Assembly (NCBI GenBank): GCA_020637775.1
Contig: JACKJV010000015.1
Coordinates: forward strand, 6,180-70,179
Length of the DNA stretch: 64,000 bases
Source: Brucellaceae bacterium
GTDB lineage: Bacteria; Pseudomonadota; Alphaproteobacteria; Rhizobiales; Rhizobiaceae
Reading direction: 5' to 3'
Of this stretch, positions 46,882-57,219 are shown in pieces. Below the pieces are notes generated by a model. The model made no database searches, had not been told where the DNA came from, and saw only the letters and a list, made by a program, of their open reading frames with translations. Both the position numbers and the translations under genes were made by a program. Numbering within the stretch: position 1 is the first letter of the stretch; every line of letters starts with the position of its first letter.

Positions 46882-48297
46882 ATGCGCGTCACCACTGCGC
46901 TACCCTTTATGGCGATCTGCCTTGTGGTCGCATTTCCCGTTCATGTGCGCGCCGACGCCAAAATCGTCGAAACAGGACAGACCTATTCCTCGATAAATGC
47001 AGCTATTTCCGCCGCACCGGAAGGTTCTACAATTGAGGTATCCGGCGGTGGCTATAATGAGGCGCTTGTCATCACCAAGAGCGTCAAGCTCCTCGGTCAG
47101 GATAATGGCACTGGAAAACCAGTAATCGATGCCGGAAGCGCTTCAACAGCAGTTGAGATCAAGGCTGACGGGGTGGTTGTCGATGGCTTCGATATAACCG
47201 CATCCCAGTCCCGTTCGTTACGTTACGGCATCTTCTCCGCCTATTCGGAGGAAGCCTGCATCGTGGTACGCGCGTCCGGCGCTGTGATCAGCAACAACAG
47301 GATTTCTGGTTGCCACTATGGCGTGTACATGCACGGTGTCGAGAGCGGTGCTATCGAACTAAACAAGATCGAGGCGAATCGGTTCGGCGGTATCTTTGTT
47401 TTGAACAGCCGCAATGTCGGCATCCGTGAAAACAGGGTCCACGCAAACGGCTATAGTGGAATTGGAATTGGCACGGTCGTGTTTCCGCCCGGCATGATGC
47501 AAGCTATACGGCCTCTGGCTGGCGATTTGATCATCACCAGCGAGACGCGTCCGATAGAGGCTGTCAGGTCATCCGACATAGAAGTTGCTGGAAATGATGT
47601 AAGCGACCACGGCCATTCCGGTATCGTTGCGGGGTCTTCACGCCGCATATTCATTCTGTCGAACAAGGCCTATGCAAATGGCGGCCAGGCGGTGCCGAAC
47701 TGCAATCCGCAAGTCACGCTCGGTTCGTCGCCGGACATTCGCGGCTACGGAATAGGACTGATCTGCGATACGCACGAAAGCGAAGTCAGAGACAATATGG
47801 CTGAAAACAACGACAGCCTCGGTATCCTTCTTGATACAGCTTATTCAAACCGAGTCACGTCAAACATTGTTTCCGGTAATGGCACCGGGATCGGCCTTTT
47901 CGGTTCAACCGACAACACACTGAGCGCAAATAACGTCATTCAAAATTCCGCCTTTGGCATTCGGCTGGAACGGGGATTGCCCTATGTGAACCCATCGGTC
48001 GGCAATATGGTGATCGGAAATGACCTCGACGCAAATAAGGTCAACGCTTTCGACACGTCAGGCACCGATACGGCCCCTGCGAGCGTTCAGGGAGTGGCCA
48101 AGGGCGGGCCAGTGGATCCGGAAAAATTACTGTCGCCAAACCGTTGGGATGACGGCGCACGCGGCAATCACCATTCTGATTTCGATGAAGCGGCTGAGGG
48201 TTTCGTGGACACTGATGGTGACGGGATAAGCGAGGCGCCGCACCCAATTCCCGGCGGTCAAGCGGTCGATCATTTCCCGCTCGAGGCTTGGCTTTAG
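46882..48297 (+). CDS. Secreted right-handed parallel beta-helix protein (NosD/pectate lyase-like)
   Basis: A 471-residue protein with a signal peptide (about 1-24, ending HVRA). The repeats characteristic of right-handed beta-helix proteins are visible: YSSINAAISAAPEGSTIEV, VVVDGFDI, ISNNRISGCHYGVYM, NSRNVGIRENRVHANGYSGIGIG, NVIQNSAFGIRLE. Such folds bind or cut polysaccharides, but I see no definite catalytic set. The C-terminus has a DTDGDGISEAPHPI calcium-loop-like segment, as in NosD-like proteins. A GGGGGTCGG-rich site precedes ATG. It is followed by another secreted gene 25 bases later. Confidence 0.82.
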   Translation: MRVTTALPFMAICLVVAFPVHVRADAKIVETGQTYSSINAAISAAPEGSTIEVSGGGYNEALVITKSVKLLGQDNGTGKPVIDAGSASTAVEIKADGVVVDGFDITASQSRSLRYGIFSAYSEEACIVVRASGAVISNNRISGCHYGVYMHGVESGAIELNKIEANRFGGIFVLNSRNVGIRENRVHANGYSGIGIGTVVFPPGMMQAIRPLAGDLIITSETRPIEAVRSSDIEVAGNDVSDHGHSGIVAGSSRRIFILSNKAYANGGQAVPNCNPQVTLGSSPDIRGYGIGLICDTHESEVRDNMAENNDSLGILLDTAYSNRVTSNIVSGNGTGIGLFGSTDNTLSANNVIQNSAFGIRLERGLPYVNPSVGNMVIGNDLDANKVNAFDTSGTDTAPASVQGVAKGGPVDPEKLLSPNRWDDGARGNHHSDFDEAAEGFVDTDGDGISEAPHPIPGGQAVDHFPLEAWL

Positions 48298-48321
48298 GCA
48301 AATTCTGTAGGGAACGCTTTC

Positions 48322-49461
48322 ATGCGCATATTCCCTGCAATTCTCACCACTATCCAGTGGCTCGCGCTACGTGTGTTGGTTTCGATACCGCTTGTCATCA
48401 TGCTCGTGGTTGCGGGCAGCGCTCAAGTGGACGATCTGCCGCGATTCAGATCGAACGGCGATCTGATCGCCGGATGGTATTGGTTGCGCGATTGCGGGCA
48501 CAACCAATACGCCGAATATACTTTCGCGAATCCTCCGACGCAGGGCGACATCCTTCTCGACATCGACGCGCTTGCGACCGACCGCGTCAATGGCGGGCCG
48601 AAGGTAAATGCGGTTTTCGACTTGCTGGTCGGCTTCCCGGGCGCGCGCAACATGGGCGGTGTCTTTCACCGGATCCGCGTCACCCTTCCCAACGTCTCGC
48701 TGCCTGGCGACCCGGTAGGTTACAATGCGAGCGGCCAGATCCAGTTGGGACGTAAAATCCTCGACAGGATGATTCCGGCGAGCGGCGAGCTATTCATCCG
48801 CATCGTAAGGCCTGAAAATCCCGGTCCGCACGTAGCCTTCCGCCGCGACAGCATCCGGATACATAATAAGAGCGCCCTTGCGGAGGGCGAGGCCAGCGGC
48901 GAAGCCCAACAGGACGATGGTGCGGTGACTGAGATGCACCCCGAACTCGGCGATTGGGGTGACGAAGGACAATGCTTTCTCGACCGACCATGCATTGGCG
49001 ATGAAGCTACGGATTTCCATTCGAACGGATTGCCTGGAGCCGGGGACTGGTACTGGATGCGCCCGCCCGAAGCAGGACAATACGCCGAATATCGCTTCGA
49101 CAAGCCGCCAGCGACCGGTGACCTGATTTTTGATATTGCGGTGCTGGCCCAGAACCGGCCGGACATGCTCGCGAAGGACACCGTCCATACCAACCTGACG
49201 CTGACTGCTATCGGCAGCAGGAGCCCGGGCAGCGTGATCGGTCCGATTGCCATCGCGATACCCAGCCTCGGGTTGGGCCCCGATGAAGAGGTCTGGAAGG
49301 CTCGGGCACTCGTCCGCCTGTCGCGCCAGCAAGTCGATATAACGCTATTGCAAGGCGGCGGGCTGTTGCTGCGCTCCGAACGGATCGACGAATTCGAGCC
49401 GGATATGGCTTTCTCGGCCAACAGCGTGCTGCTTTACCGTGCGCAAGACATCTCGCGCTAG
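48322..49461 (+). CDS. Secreted protein with a duplicated domain of unknown function
   Basis: A 379-residue protein. A hydrophobic N-terminus (about 1-35) acts as a signal peptide or anchor. Two copies of one domain follow: FRSNGDLIAGWYWLRDCGHNQYAEYTF (about 43-70) and FHSNGLPGAGDWYWMRPPEAGQYAEYRF (about 230-260), each continuing PP-T-GD--FDI-A-A-(D/N)R. The copies are about 190 residues long and separated by an acidic link. Jelly-roll or carbohydrate-binding folds fit, but I know no family. Its start is 25 bases after the beta-helix gene, so they are probably co-transcribed. Confidence 0.75.
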   Translation: MRIFPAILTTIQWLALRVLVSIPLVIMLVVAGSAQVDDLPRFRSNGDLIAGWYWLRDCGHNQYAEYTFANPPTQGDILLDIDALATDRVNGGPKVNAVFDLLVGFPGARNMGGVFHRIRVTLPNVSLPGDPVGYNASGQIQLGRKILDRMIPASGELFIRIVRPENPGPHVAFRRDSIRIHNKSALAEGEASGEAQQDDGAVTEMHPELGDWGDEGQCFLDRPCIGDEATDFHSNGLPGAGDWYWMRPPEAGQYAEYRFDKPPATGDLIFDIAVLAQNRPDMLAKDTVHTNLTLTAIGSRSPGSVIGPIAIAIPSLGLGPDEEVWKARALVRLSRQQVDITLLQGGGLLLRSERIDEFEPDMAFSANSVLLYRAQDISR

Positions 49462-49708
49462 GCGCCGCTCACCAGCGGCAAGAAATGGTCCTTTCAATAC
49501 CAATCACGAAATGTCCGTTTCTGGCACAAACTGCCGTGTCGCATATCGAACGTCGCCCGCATGCAGGATCGGTCGCTTTGGCGCAATGCTGACCTACGTG
49601 ATTGATAGTCCCCTTCAGATGTTCCGGCGGAATCGGTCATCGGTGCTCGCTCGTTTATAAGTACACGCCCTAGTAGCCACAAGGCGGCACACGAATTCAA
49701 TCTTCCTG

Positions 49709-52700
49709 CTAAACCACCCAAACGCCATTATCGAGATTGGGGTAGTTGTTTTCCCGATTCTCGACGCTTTCGGAGAAGGCTATCAAGATATCTTCCTCGG
49801 TAAGGCCCTGGTCCATTCCGCCAACCCAGAAATCGTATCCCCCCTGGTCCGGCAGGCGATAGAGGACGTTCTGGTACATCGCGTCGATATAGTCGTAATG
49901 GGATGGATCGGAGCCGTAGAGCGCCTGGAATTCCAGCGATTCATTGAATTCCCGTGCCACATATTGCTGCTTGGCATATTCGCTGTAGCCCCACGAATCG
50001 AGGGTATCCAGCACGCCAACCCAGAAGCGCAATCCGCCTTCGTCCGGTGTCCGGCCAAACGCAGCCTGATAGATCCGATAGCCAAAGCCGAGATTGTCCG
50101 AGCCAATGTCATAGACATAATCGCCATCGATCAGGTCGATGCGCTCAATGGAAATCAGCGTGTTTAAGCCGTACCCTTCTCCGCCCCAAAGAAGTACGGT
50201 CTCCGCCCCATCCCATACGACCGAAACCTGATTGCGCGTCAAACCAGGAAGGTCCATGGTCGCATCTTGAAGAGTCGCCGCAGCGGCCATTGTTTGACTG
50301 GCAAGGCCTGCAAAGCCAAACATGACGGGATCAGACGGGTTCGTCGCTGCGTCGAGATCGGGCAGTCCAATCAGGTTCCCTTCGTTGAAGTGCGCCGTAT
50401 CGATCCCCGCGCCGCCATCAAGCAGGTCGTTGCCAAATCCGCCTGAAAGCGTGTCGTTTCCGTCGCCACCACTCAGATCATCATCACCGGGTGTGCCCGC
50501 CAAGCGATTGTTCAATGCGTTTCCGATGCCCGTGAAACCGGACACGGCCGGACCAAACACACCCGCAAGGTTTTCCATGTTCGGACCCAACGTGAACGCC
50601 GGCAGCATGGAGAAAACGGTATCGGTCCCGCCACCGGTAAATTCAGTCACGACATCATTCAAATGGTCGACGATATAGCTGTCATCGCCATTGTTGCCGG
50701 ACATGCTGTCCCGGCCAGCGCCACCATCGATGAGGTTGTTTCCAGACCCGCCAATCAGCGTATCATCCCCGTCACCGCCGGACAGGTTCTCGTTCAGGCT
50801 ACTCAGAAGCCGGTTGATCAGGTCCGCAAACGGGGTTCCAAGGAATGTCGATGAGATACCGATCCGGCCAGGATCGTCATTGATGATGCGGCCTTCCGAG
50901 CGCGGCTGGTCTATGACGTAGTCATCAGAAGTGGCAGAAAGCATTACGACGAGGTTTTCATCGAACTCCGCTGTCGAATCGCCATTGACGAACAAGCTAA
51001 CCGTCTTGGAGCTCTCGCCGTCTGCAAAGTCGAGCGTTCCTGACACGCCGGCATAGTCGTTGTCGGCTTCGGTTGCTCGCAGGTCCGCGGTTGCATAGCC
51101 GACCGAAATGGGTGCCGTGCTTCCGGACCTCACCACATTGAACAAGAGCTCTGTCGTACCCGTATCGCCCTCTTGTACAGTGACTGCCGCCTCTTCAAAG
51201 CCGACAAATCCGAGGGGAGGCTGATCGTCGTTTCCTATCAGCACAATGCCTTCGGAATTCGAGATGCTGATGTCGATTGAAGGGTCCGACAAGACAATCG
51301 AGAAGCTTTCATCGTTCTCGAACCGTGTATCTCCATTGATCGTGACAGGGATTGTCATGAACTGATCGTCCGGCCCGAAATACAGCAATCCGCTCACGGG
51401 ATCATAGTCTCCATCGTCCGCGCCGGCTGTGCCGTCGCGGCTGGAATATGCAATGGAAAATGATGAGTTGCCACCAATCCGGGAGACGACAATGTCAACG
51501 GTTCGGGTTTGGTCATCGCCTTCGGTGATCGAGAAGTCGGAGACCGATACGGATTCCCCAATCATGTCGAACAGTTGAACCGCAACCTGGTTCTCTACAG
51601 ACAACAGAGTCGGCAAGGACACCGACGTTCCCCACGCAACAGCAAGGTCACCTGCATCATTGGCGGCCACCGAAGGGGTCCAGAGATGAATGGTGTCCGC
51701 TGACAGATCGGCTGCAAACCTGGGGCTGACCGAATTGCCTGCGCTGTCGAAGAGCTGCAGTGACAAGGTGGTGGTGAAGTCGATCGGACGGTAGTCCTCC
51801 AGCCACGCGGCGACAAACCCTCCGCCTGTCGCGCCGGAGGCATCCTGATCCAGTTCTCCAAGATTTCCGATGAAGGGCCGCCCCGTCGGGATCGATTCGC
51901 TTGAAATTTCAAACCCGTTTGCGGAAACATTTCCTCCACTGTCGACAACTACTCCATCGACGTCGATCCGATGACCAATTGCTCTACGAAAGGAGAAACC
52001 ATTTGTGGTCCTCGAAAGTGTAAGCAGTTCGGTCCACGTGACGCCTATGCTTCCGTCTTCCAGGGGCGTAACGACAGGACTGAGTATTTGCGACCACATC
52101 GTCTCTGCCATGTCGGCCCGCGGGTCGCTTGCTGTCACCATGATCGAAATGTCGTCGCCTTGCTGAGTTCCGTTCGCATCAAATCTGCGCAAGTTGATTT
52201 CCGACACCCCCGAGGAAGACCCGGGCACAACCCATGCCCCGAGGAACGATCCGTCCGCCGTCGCCTTCAGGTCCCGGATCAACCCATACGACACGCCGTC
52301 TTTCAATACGAACTCAGAACCAATCGCAGCTCCGGCGGGATCGACAACGCGTGCCAGGTTCTTGTTCTCGACAGAAGGGATTTGTTGGGTCCAGGCAATG
52401 ATGACAGTGCCGTCGGCCAATTCCGTGGGGATTGGCGATATCAGGTCAGGAAGCCGGGAAACCAGAGCCCGCGACGTTCCCAAGGGCTCATTGACAGTGA
52501 ATTGAGAGCCTGTCTTGGAACCATCTTGAGAGAAAAATTGGGCCTGAATACCGCTGTCTGCACCGCCGACATTCGACCAGCACACGACAAACCCTCCGCC
52601 GGAAAGCGCCAACACGGACGGGTCTATGTTCATCCCGCCGATTGTTGCATTTACGAGGAACGGACTGCCAGACGCCTCTCCGTCGGCATCGATGATCTGG

Positions 52701-55700
52701 CCGCGAATCTCGCGCTGTCCCTTCTGGTCGATGTCCTCCCAGACGACGACAAATGACCCGTCCGCCAAGGCGGCAATCTCGGGCTTCTGGCCATTTCCGG
52801 ACAAGATGACCGGAGGTTTCGCCTTTACGAATTCGTCGGGCAGTATGACGCCTGCCGCTTCCGGCCGATCAATCGTCACTCCATTTGTGGGATTGCTCAA
52901 TGTGAGGAAAAAGGTCTCTGCCAGCTCGTCATCCGTGTCGCCGTTGACCGAAACCAGGATTGTCTTCTCCGTTTCTCCTTCCATGAACTCCAATACGCCG
53001 CTGGTCGCGATGTAATCGTCATCGACGACAAGCGCCGTTCCGTCGGATGTGGCGTAGTCGACCGAGAATGCCCTGGTTCCGCCGATACGCGATACGATGA
53101 ACGTCATATCCGTCGTGCCATGCTCGCCCTCGCTTGCCGAAGCATCGCCGATGCTCACATGAACCGGGAATTGATCGTCATTCACAACTGTCGCGACGCC
53201 GGTCTCCCTGGCTATCGCCACGATTGGCGAAGACGATGACAGAGTTACAGAGAATGTCTCGTCCGTTTCCGGGACAGTGTCTCCGTTTATCGTGATCGAA
53301 ATCGTTTTCGACATCTCTCCGGCCAGGAAATCCAGCGTGCCGGACATCGGAACGAAATCGCCGTCTCCAGATGTCGCCGTTCCTTCGGACGTGGTGTAAT
53401 CGATCGAGAACGCCGCGTCCCCCCTTGTTCGAGTGACAAGGAAGTCTGCGGTTCGTGTCCCGGAATTGCCTTCCAATGTCGAAACATCGGAAATGGAAAC
53501 CAGACCGGCGGGCGGCGTGTCGTCATCAAGTATCGTGCCGATACCGACCCCGTCCGCGATGACCGCATTCGCCGTTGCGCCGGAGAGCAGGACCGAGAAG
53601 ATTTCATCCATCTCGATTGCGGTGTCTGAAGCTATCGTTACCGATATGGTCCTGCTGTTTTCCCCGCTCCCGAAGTCCAATGTTCCCATTGCGGCGGCAT
53701 AGTCATCATTCGCTGTCGTTGCAGTTCCATCGGCGGTGGCGTAGTTCACAGAGAAAGGGTCCTGGCCACCAGTTCGCAGGACGGTAAATGTTGCGATGAC
53801 AGCGCCACTGTTCCCTTCAACGATCGAGACATCGTCTATGGAAATCGATCCAGGCGCAGAGATATCGTCGTTCAGGATCGTTCCGGTTGCCGTGGATCGG
53901 TCCAGGAGTGCGCCATTGGTCGGATTGGAAAGGTTGACCAGAAATGTTTCGTCGGGTTCGACCGTCGTATCGCCACTGATTGTGATGCTGATCGTTTCCG
54001 AGGAGTCTCCATCGGTAAAACTGATCGTCCCGCTGGCGGCCACATAGTCTCCGCTCGCGGCCGTGGCTGTTTCGTCCGCGGTGGAAAAGTCAATCGTAAA
54101 CGGCGCAGTACCGCCACTGCGCGATACCGTGAAATCGAGTGTTTTCGTTCCGTCGTCGCCCTCGCTCACGGAGATGTCTGCGATGGATACCGAACCTGCG
54201 ATGGCAACGTCGTCATTCAGGATTGTACCCGTTGCCACGCTCTTCCCGAGAACGATCCCGTTTGTTGGATTGGACAAGACAACCATGAATGCTTCATCCG
54301 GCTCAACGGTAGTATCGCCGTTGATCGTTACGGAGACTGACCGCAAGTTGTCTCCGACGCCGAAATCAAGTGTGCCCGATGCGGCTATATAATCATTGTC
54401 CGCCACCGATGCAGCGCCGTCGGCAGTCGCGAAATCAACCGAAAACGCACCGGCACTTCCGGTCCGGACCACGTCGAACGTGGCAATTCTGGTTCCGCTG
54501 TCTCCCTCAGCGATCGACAGGTCAGAAATGGAGACCGAGCCACCGAGTGTGAACAGCCGCGCCTTGATATCCCAGGCATCGGTTGTCGGGCTGCCATCGG
54601 CAAAAGCAACAACGAAACCGGCATCGCCCGCTGGTGCGACAGTTGGGTAATTCTGTCCACCGGCCGTTTCATTGTTGACCAGAAACTCTGTGCCGCTCTT
54701 GGCCCCGTTCCCGTCAAAGACCTGTGCCTTGATCGCCCATCCGTCAGCATCGCCCAGGGTGCCGCTTTCATCCTCCCAAACCACGACAAAACCGCCGCCC
54801 GGCAAGGCGGCAACCTGTGGCAACCACTGGATGTTCGCCTGGTTGGTATTGACGAGGAACTCCGAGCCGACAGGATTTCCATTCGCTCCATAAACCTGTC
54901 CGAACACATCGAAATAGGTGCCACCAAGCGGCCCTCGTTGTTCGGTATGAATGACGACGAAACCACCGTCTGCAAGGCCGGCCGCGTCCACATCCCCCGG
55001 ATTGCCGCTGAGATTGGACGCGATGGCGAACTGACCTCCAACCTTGTTGCCCGATCCGTCAAATAGCTGACCGTAGACCGGGATATCTGCCGCCAACGGA
55101 TCGGTTTCCAGCCACGTAGCCAGGAATCCGCCCCCCGCAAGTGCGGCCACGTCTGGTGCGTACTGGCTTCCCCCGGTTGCCGTATTGACGAGATACTCGG
55201 AATTGACCTTCGTGCCATCCGAAGCAAAGACCTGGGCCTTGATGCTCGAACCGTCCGCGTCGCCAAGCGTACCGCTTCGATCTTCCCAGGCAATGACGAA
55301 ACCGCCATTTTCCAATGCCGCGACAGAAGGGCGCGACTGCGTGCTCGCTGTCTGCGTGTTGACTTGGAACTCAGCGCCTATCCGCGATCCGGTGTTGTCG
55401 AAGGTCTGGGCCTTTATGCTTCCGTTCGGGTCTCCGGCCGAAGGCCCCCCATCTTCCCACGCAATCACGAAGCCGCCATCTGGCAATCCGGCAATGCTTG
55501 AAAAGAACTGGTTTCCGGTTGTTTGCGTGTTCACGGAGATCTCGGATCCGACCGGCGTGCCGGCAGCATCGTAAACCTGCGCCTTGACCGACCATCCATC
55601 CGGATCACCACTCGAATCGGACCAGGTCACAACGAACCCGCCATTCGACAGGAATGCCGTTCGCGGGTAGTTCTGATCATCAGTCGTCTTTGTATTGACG

Positions 55701-55732
55701 AGAAATTCAGGTCCGTTCGGCGAAGTGGACAT
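49709..55732 (-). CDS. Giant Calx-beta / RTX / DUF4214 secreted protein
   Basis: A 2007-residue protein. I chose the ATG at 55730-55732 (GGAG 9 bases upstream); an upstream frame adds 30 residues. Order: 8 or so repeats of NGGFVVxWxD type (about 10-390); about six Calx-beta domains (about 390-965), each with ISDVSxxEGNSGTRTATF and DDYxAxSGTLDF; more GGFV-type repeats (about 965-1390); two Calx-beta (about 1395-1625); RTX blocks (about 1645-1695, 1748-1780); DUF4214 near the end with GFGYRIYQAAFGRTPDEGG and a hydrophobic VWVV C-terminus. It is a likely type I secretion substrate and adhesin-like. Transporter genes are absent here. Confidence 0.85.
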   Translation of the reverse strand: MSTSPNGPEFLVNTKTTDDQNYPRTAFLSNGGFVVTWSDSSGDPDGWSVKAQVYDAAGTPVGSEISVNTQTTGNQFFSSIAGLPDGGFVIAWEDGGPSAGDPNGSIKAQTFDNTGSRIGAEFQVNTQTASTQSRPSVAALENGGFVIAWEDRSGTLGDADGSSIKAQVFASDGTKVNSEYLVNTATGGSQYAPDVAALAGGGFLATWLETDPLAADIPVYGQLFDGSGNKVGGQFAIASNLSGNPGDVDAAGLADGGFVVIHTEQRGPLGGTYFDVFGQVYGANGNPVGSEFLVNTNQANIQWLPQVAALPGGGFVVVWEDESGTLGDADGWAIKAQVFDGNGAKSGTEFLVNNETAGGQNYPTVAPAGDAGFVVAFADGSPTTDAWDIKARLFTLGGSVSISDLSIAEGDSGTRIATFDVVRTGSAGAFSVDFATADGAASVADNDYIAASGTLDFGVGDNLRSVSVTINGDTTVEPDEAFMVVLSNPTNGIVLGKSVATGTILNDDVAIAGSVSIADISVSEGDDGTKTLDFTVSRSGGTAPFTIDFSTADETATAASGDYVAASGTISFTDGDSSETISITISGDTTVEPDETFLVNLSNPTNGALLDRSTATGTILNDDISAPGSISIDDVSIVEGNSGAVIATFTVLRTGGQDPFSVNYATADGTATTANDDYAAAMGTLDFGSGENSRTISVTIASDTAIEMDEIFSVLLSGATANAVIADGVGIGTILDDDTPPAGLVSISDVSTLEGNSGTRTADFLVTRTRGDAAFSIDYTTSEGTATSGDGDFVPMSGTLDFLAGEMSKTISITINGDTVPETDETFSVTLSSSSPIVAIARETGVATVVNDDQFPVHVSIGDASASEGEHGTTDMTFIVSRIGGTRAFSVDYATSDGTALVVDDDYIATSGVLEFMEGETEKTILVSVNGDTDDELAETFFLTLSNPTNGVTIDRPEAAGVILPDEFVKAKPPVILSGNGQKPEIAALADGSFVVVWEDIDQKGQREIRGQIIDADGEASGSPFLVNATIGGMNIDPSVLALSGGGFVVCWSNVGGADSGIQAQFFSQDGSKTGSQFTVNEPLGTSRALVSRLPDLISPIPTELADGTVIIAWTQQIPSVENKNLARVVDPAGAAIGSEFVLKDGVSYGLIRDLKATADGSFLGAWVVPGSSSGVSEINLRRFDANGTQQGDDISIMVTASDPRADMAETMWSQILSPVVTPLEDGSIGVTWTELLTLSRTTNGFSFRRAIGHRIDVDGVVVDSGGNVSANGFEISSESIPTGRPFIGNLGELDQDASGATGGGFVAAWLEDYRPIDFTTTLSLQLFDSAGNSVSPRFAADLSADTIHLWTPSVAANDAGDLAVAWGTSVSLPTLLSVENQVAVQLFDMIGESVSVSDFSITEGDDQTRTVDIVVSRIGGNSSFSIAYSSRDGTAGADDGDYDPVSGLLYFGPDDQFMTIPVTINGDTRFENDESFSIVLSDPSIDISISNSEGIVLIGNDDQPPLGFVGFEEAAVTVQEGDTGTTELLFNVVRSGSTAPISVGYATADLRATEADNDYAGVSGTLDFADGESSKTVSLFVNGDSTAEFDENLVVMLSATSDDYVIDQPRSEGRIINDDPGRIGISSTFLGTPFADLINRLLSSLNENLSGGDGDDTLIGGSGNNLIDGGAGRDSMSGNNGDDSYIVDHLNDVVTEFTGGGTDTVFSMLPAFTLGPNMENLAGVFGPAVSGFTGIGNALNNRLAGTPGDDDLSGGDGNDTLSGGFGNDLLDGGAGIDTAHFNEGNLIGLPDLDAATNPSDPVMFGFAGLASQTMAAAATLQDATMDLPGLTRNQVSVVWDGAETVLLWGGEGYGLNTLISIERIDLIDGDYVYDIGSDNLGFGYRIYQAAFGRTPDEGGLRFWVGVLDTLDSWGYSEYAKQQYVAREFNESLEFQALYGSDPSHYDYIDAMYQNVLYRLPDQGGYDFWVGGMDQGLTEEDILIAFSESVENRENNYPNLDNGVWVV

Positions 55733-56090
55733 GCCCGTATTCTCCGTGATGATCGCCTGCCCGACAGGGCATTTCACGTAGAATTCCATGAAGCGCTCAA
55801 CAATGACATTGACGGCCATCAAGCTTGCCGGGAGAGCAGTCGCTCTTGCCGCCAGACAATATCAGGGCAGATTCCTCGGCAATGTCTTCCAGGGATGTTG
55901 TCTGCGGTGGAGGCAAGCCCGGTGTTGCAGCTCTTCATGAGACCATCAATGATGACCTGCTTGGTTTTCCGGAAGGCTGGATTGTTGCACGGGCGCCGGG
56001 GTTCGTTTTCCAAGTCAGCAGGAAATTCTGCGTCTCGATGCCTTCCCTGTTTCCCCGGAATTCAAGGTGGCTTCTATTGCTCATCCATCG
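55733..56090. other. Gene-free stretch upstream of the giant Calx-beta gene
   Basis: No recognisable gene. It holds the promoter side of the giant gene and the downstream end of the LprI-like gene. Short open frames here lack ribosome sites and family features. Confidence 0.5.
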
Positions 56091-57068
56091 CTATCGGTCA
56101 TCGGTGATTTCGTAACCGGTTACAGGAGCGGTCTCGATATAGCCCGGGTGATACATGTCCATATAAATTCTGTCGCTTTCGCCCGCACCACGACAACGCA
56201 CCGAATAGACATCAACGATATTGCCATACCCGCCATAGCCGACACTGCCCTGCCGGTTGAAATCCGGCACTGTGCCGTCCGGACATCTCAGCCGGCCAAG
56301 ATATGCTTTCTGACCAGCGGGACCATCTGTACGAACCGGAAAATCCCTGCTCCCCAGACGGTTCTCAATGTCTTCCGACTCCGGTTGATCGGCGGCCGGT
56401 TCCTCATCCGCCTGCGGTCCTGCCTCATCAACGGTTGCAGCTGCCATTTCCCGCAGATCGATTGCCAGGCGCGCTGCGGTTTCCGTTGTGCAAGCGCCAT
56501 AGGCGATGTCGGGTTCGTTATCGCTTCGCAACTGACGGATAAGGCCGCATTTGGCGTTCCTGTACTCGAAGAACGCTTCCTGCATCGAGACCAGCTGCTG
56601 GTTCTGGTCGTCAGTCAGTACGCTGCGCATGCTGTCGAGACTGGTGTGAAGGATTTGCAACCAGACCGCTTCTTCCGTGCCGATGCAAACCACGGACCGG
56701 AACTCGTCAATGGCCCAATCGCTGTCCATGCAAGGATTGGCGACGATGCCGATACAGGCATAGGAGCTCTCGGCGTCATCGACACCGTTGTCGATTTCGC
56801 CGAGGCAGGCCTGGATCACTTCATCGGCAAGCTGCTGGCACTGTCTGCCGGCAACCATCTCAGACATCTGACGGGTGAAATCGTCGGCATCTACAGTGCC
56901 GGCGGCAGCTTCGCTAGCCGGTCCTTCAAAGCAGGCCCTGATCCTGTCGGCGGCTTCACCGGCTGTAGCGCTGACCGGAAAAGCACAGACCATGAGCAGA
57001 AAGGCAAACGAAACACCAGCCCGGCACCAGGCGCCACGAAACGACACGTTTGAATTCCTTGCCATCAT
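56091..57068 (-). CDS. Secreted LprI/DUF1311-like protein
   Basis: A 325-residue protein. GGAGG lies 5 bases before ATG 57066-57068; the next ATG at 57063-57065 is equally possible. A signal peptide (about 1-40, ending ATAGEA) is followed by an all-helical Cys-containing region, with CQQLADEVIQACLGEI and SYACIGIVANPCM. A DUF1311-type motif then appears, YRNAKCGLIRQL and CTTETAARLAIDLREM (about 180-220). LprI members inhibit lysozyme; that role is only a possibility. The C-terminal 90 residues are unique, with GYGGYGNIVDVYSVRCRG. Confidence 0.72.
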   Translation of the reverse strand: MMARNSNVSFRGAWCRAGVSFAFLLMVCAFPVSATAGEAADRIRACFEGPASEAAAGTVDADDFTRQMSEMVAGRQCQQLADEVIQACLGEIDNGVDDAESSYACIGIVANPCMDSDWAIDEFRSVVCIGTEEAVWLQILHTSLDSMRSVLTDDQNQQLVSMQEAFFEYRNAKCGLIRQLRSDNEPDIAYGACTTETAARLAIDLREMAAATVDEAGPQADEEPAADQPESEDIENRLGSRDFPVRTDGPAGQKAYLGRLRCPDGTVPDFNRQGSVGYGGYGNIVDVYSVRCRGAGESDRIYMDMYHPGYIETAPVTGYEITDDR

Positions 57069-57219
57069 GCCAGCCTCCATCAGCCAGTCAGTCTGCCTGT
57101 ACCACGGCGGTTCGCCGCCGGATTGGTTTTCCGATTTCCGCCGAACAAACTACGGCGAAGACATCAAACCGTCAGACCTGCCCTTCTTGCGCCCCCAATA
57201 CTCGTCCTTCTGCCTGCCT

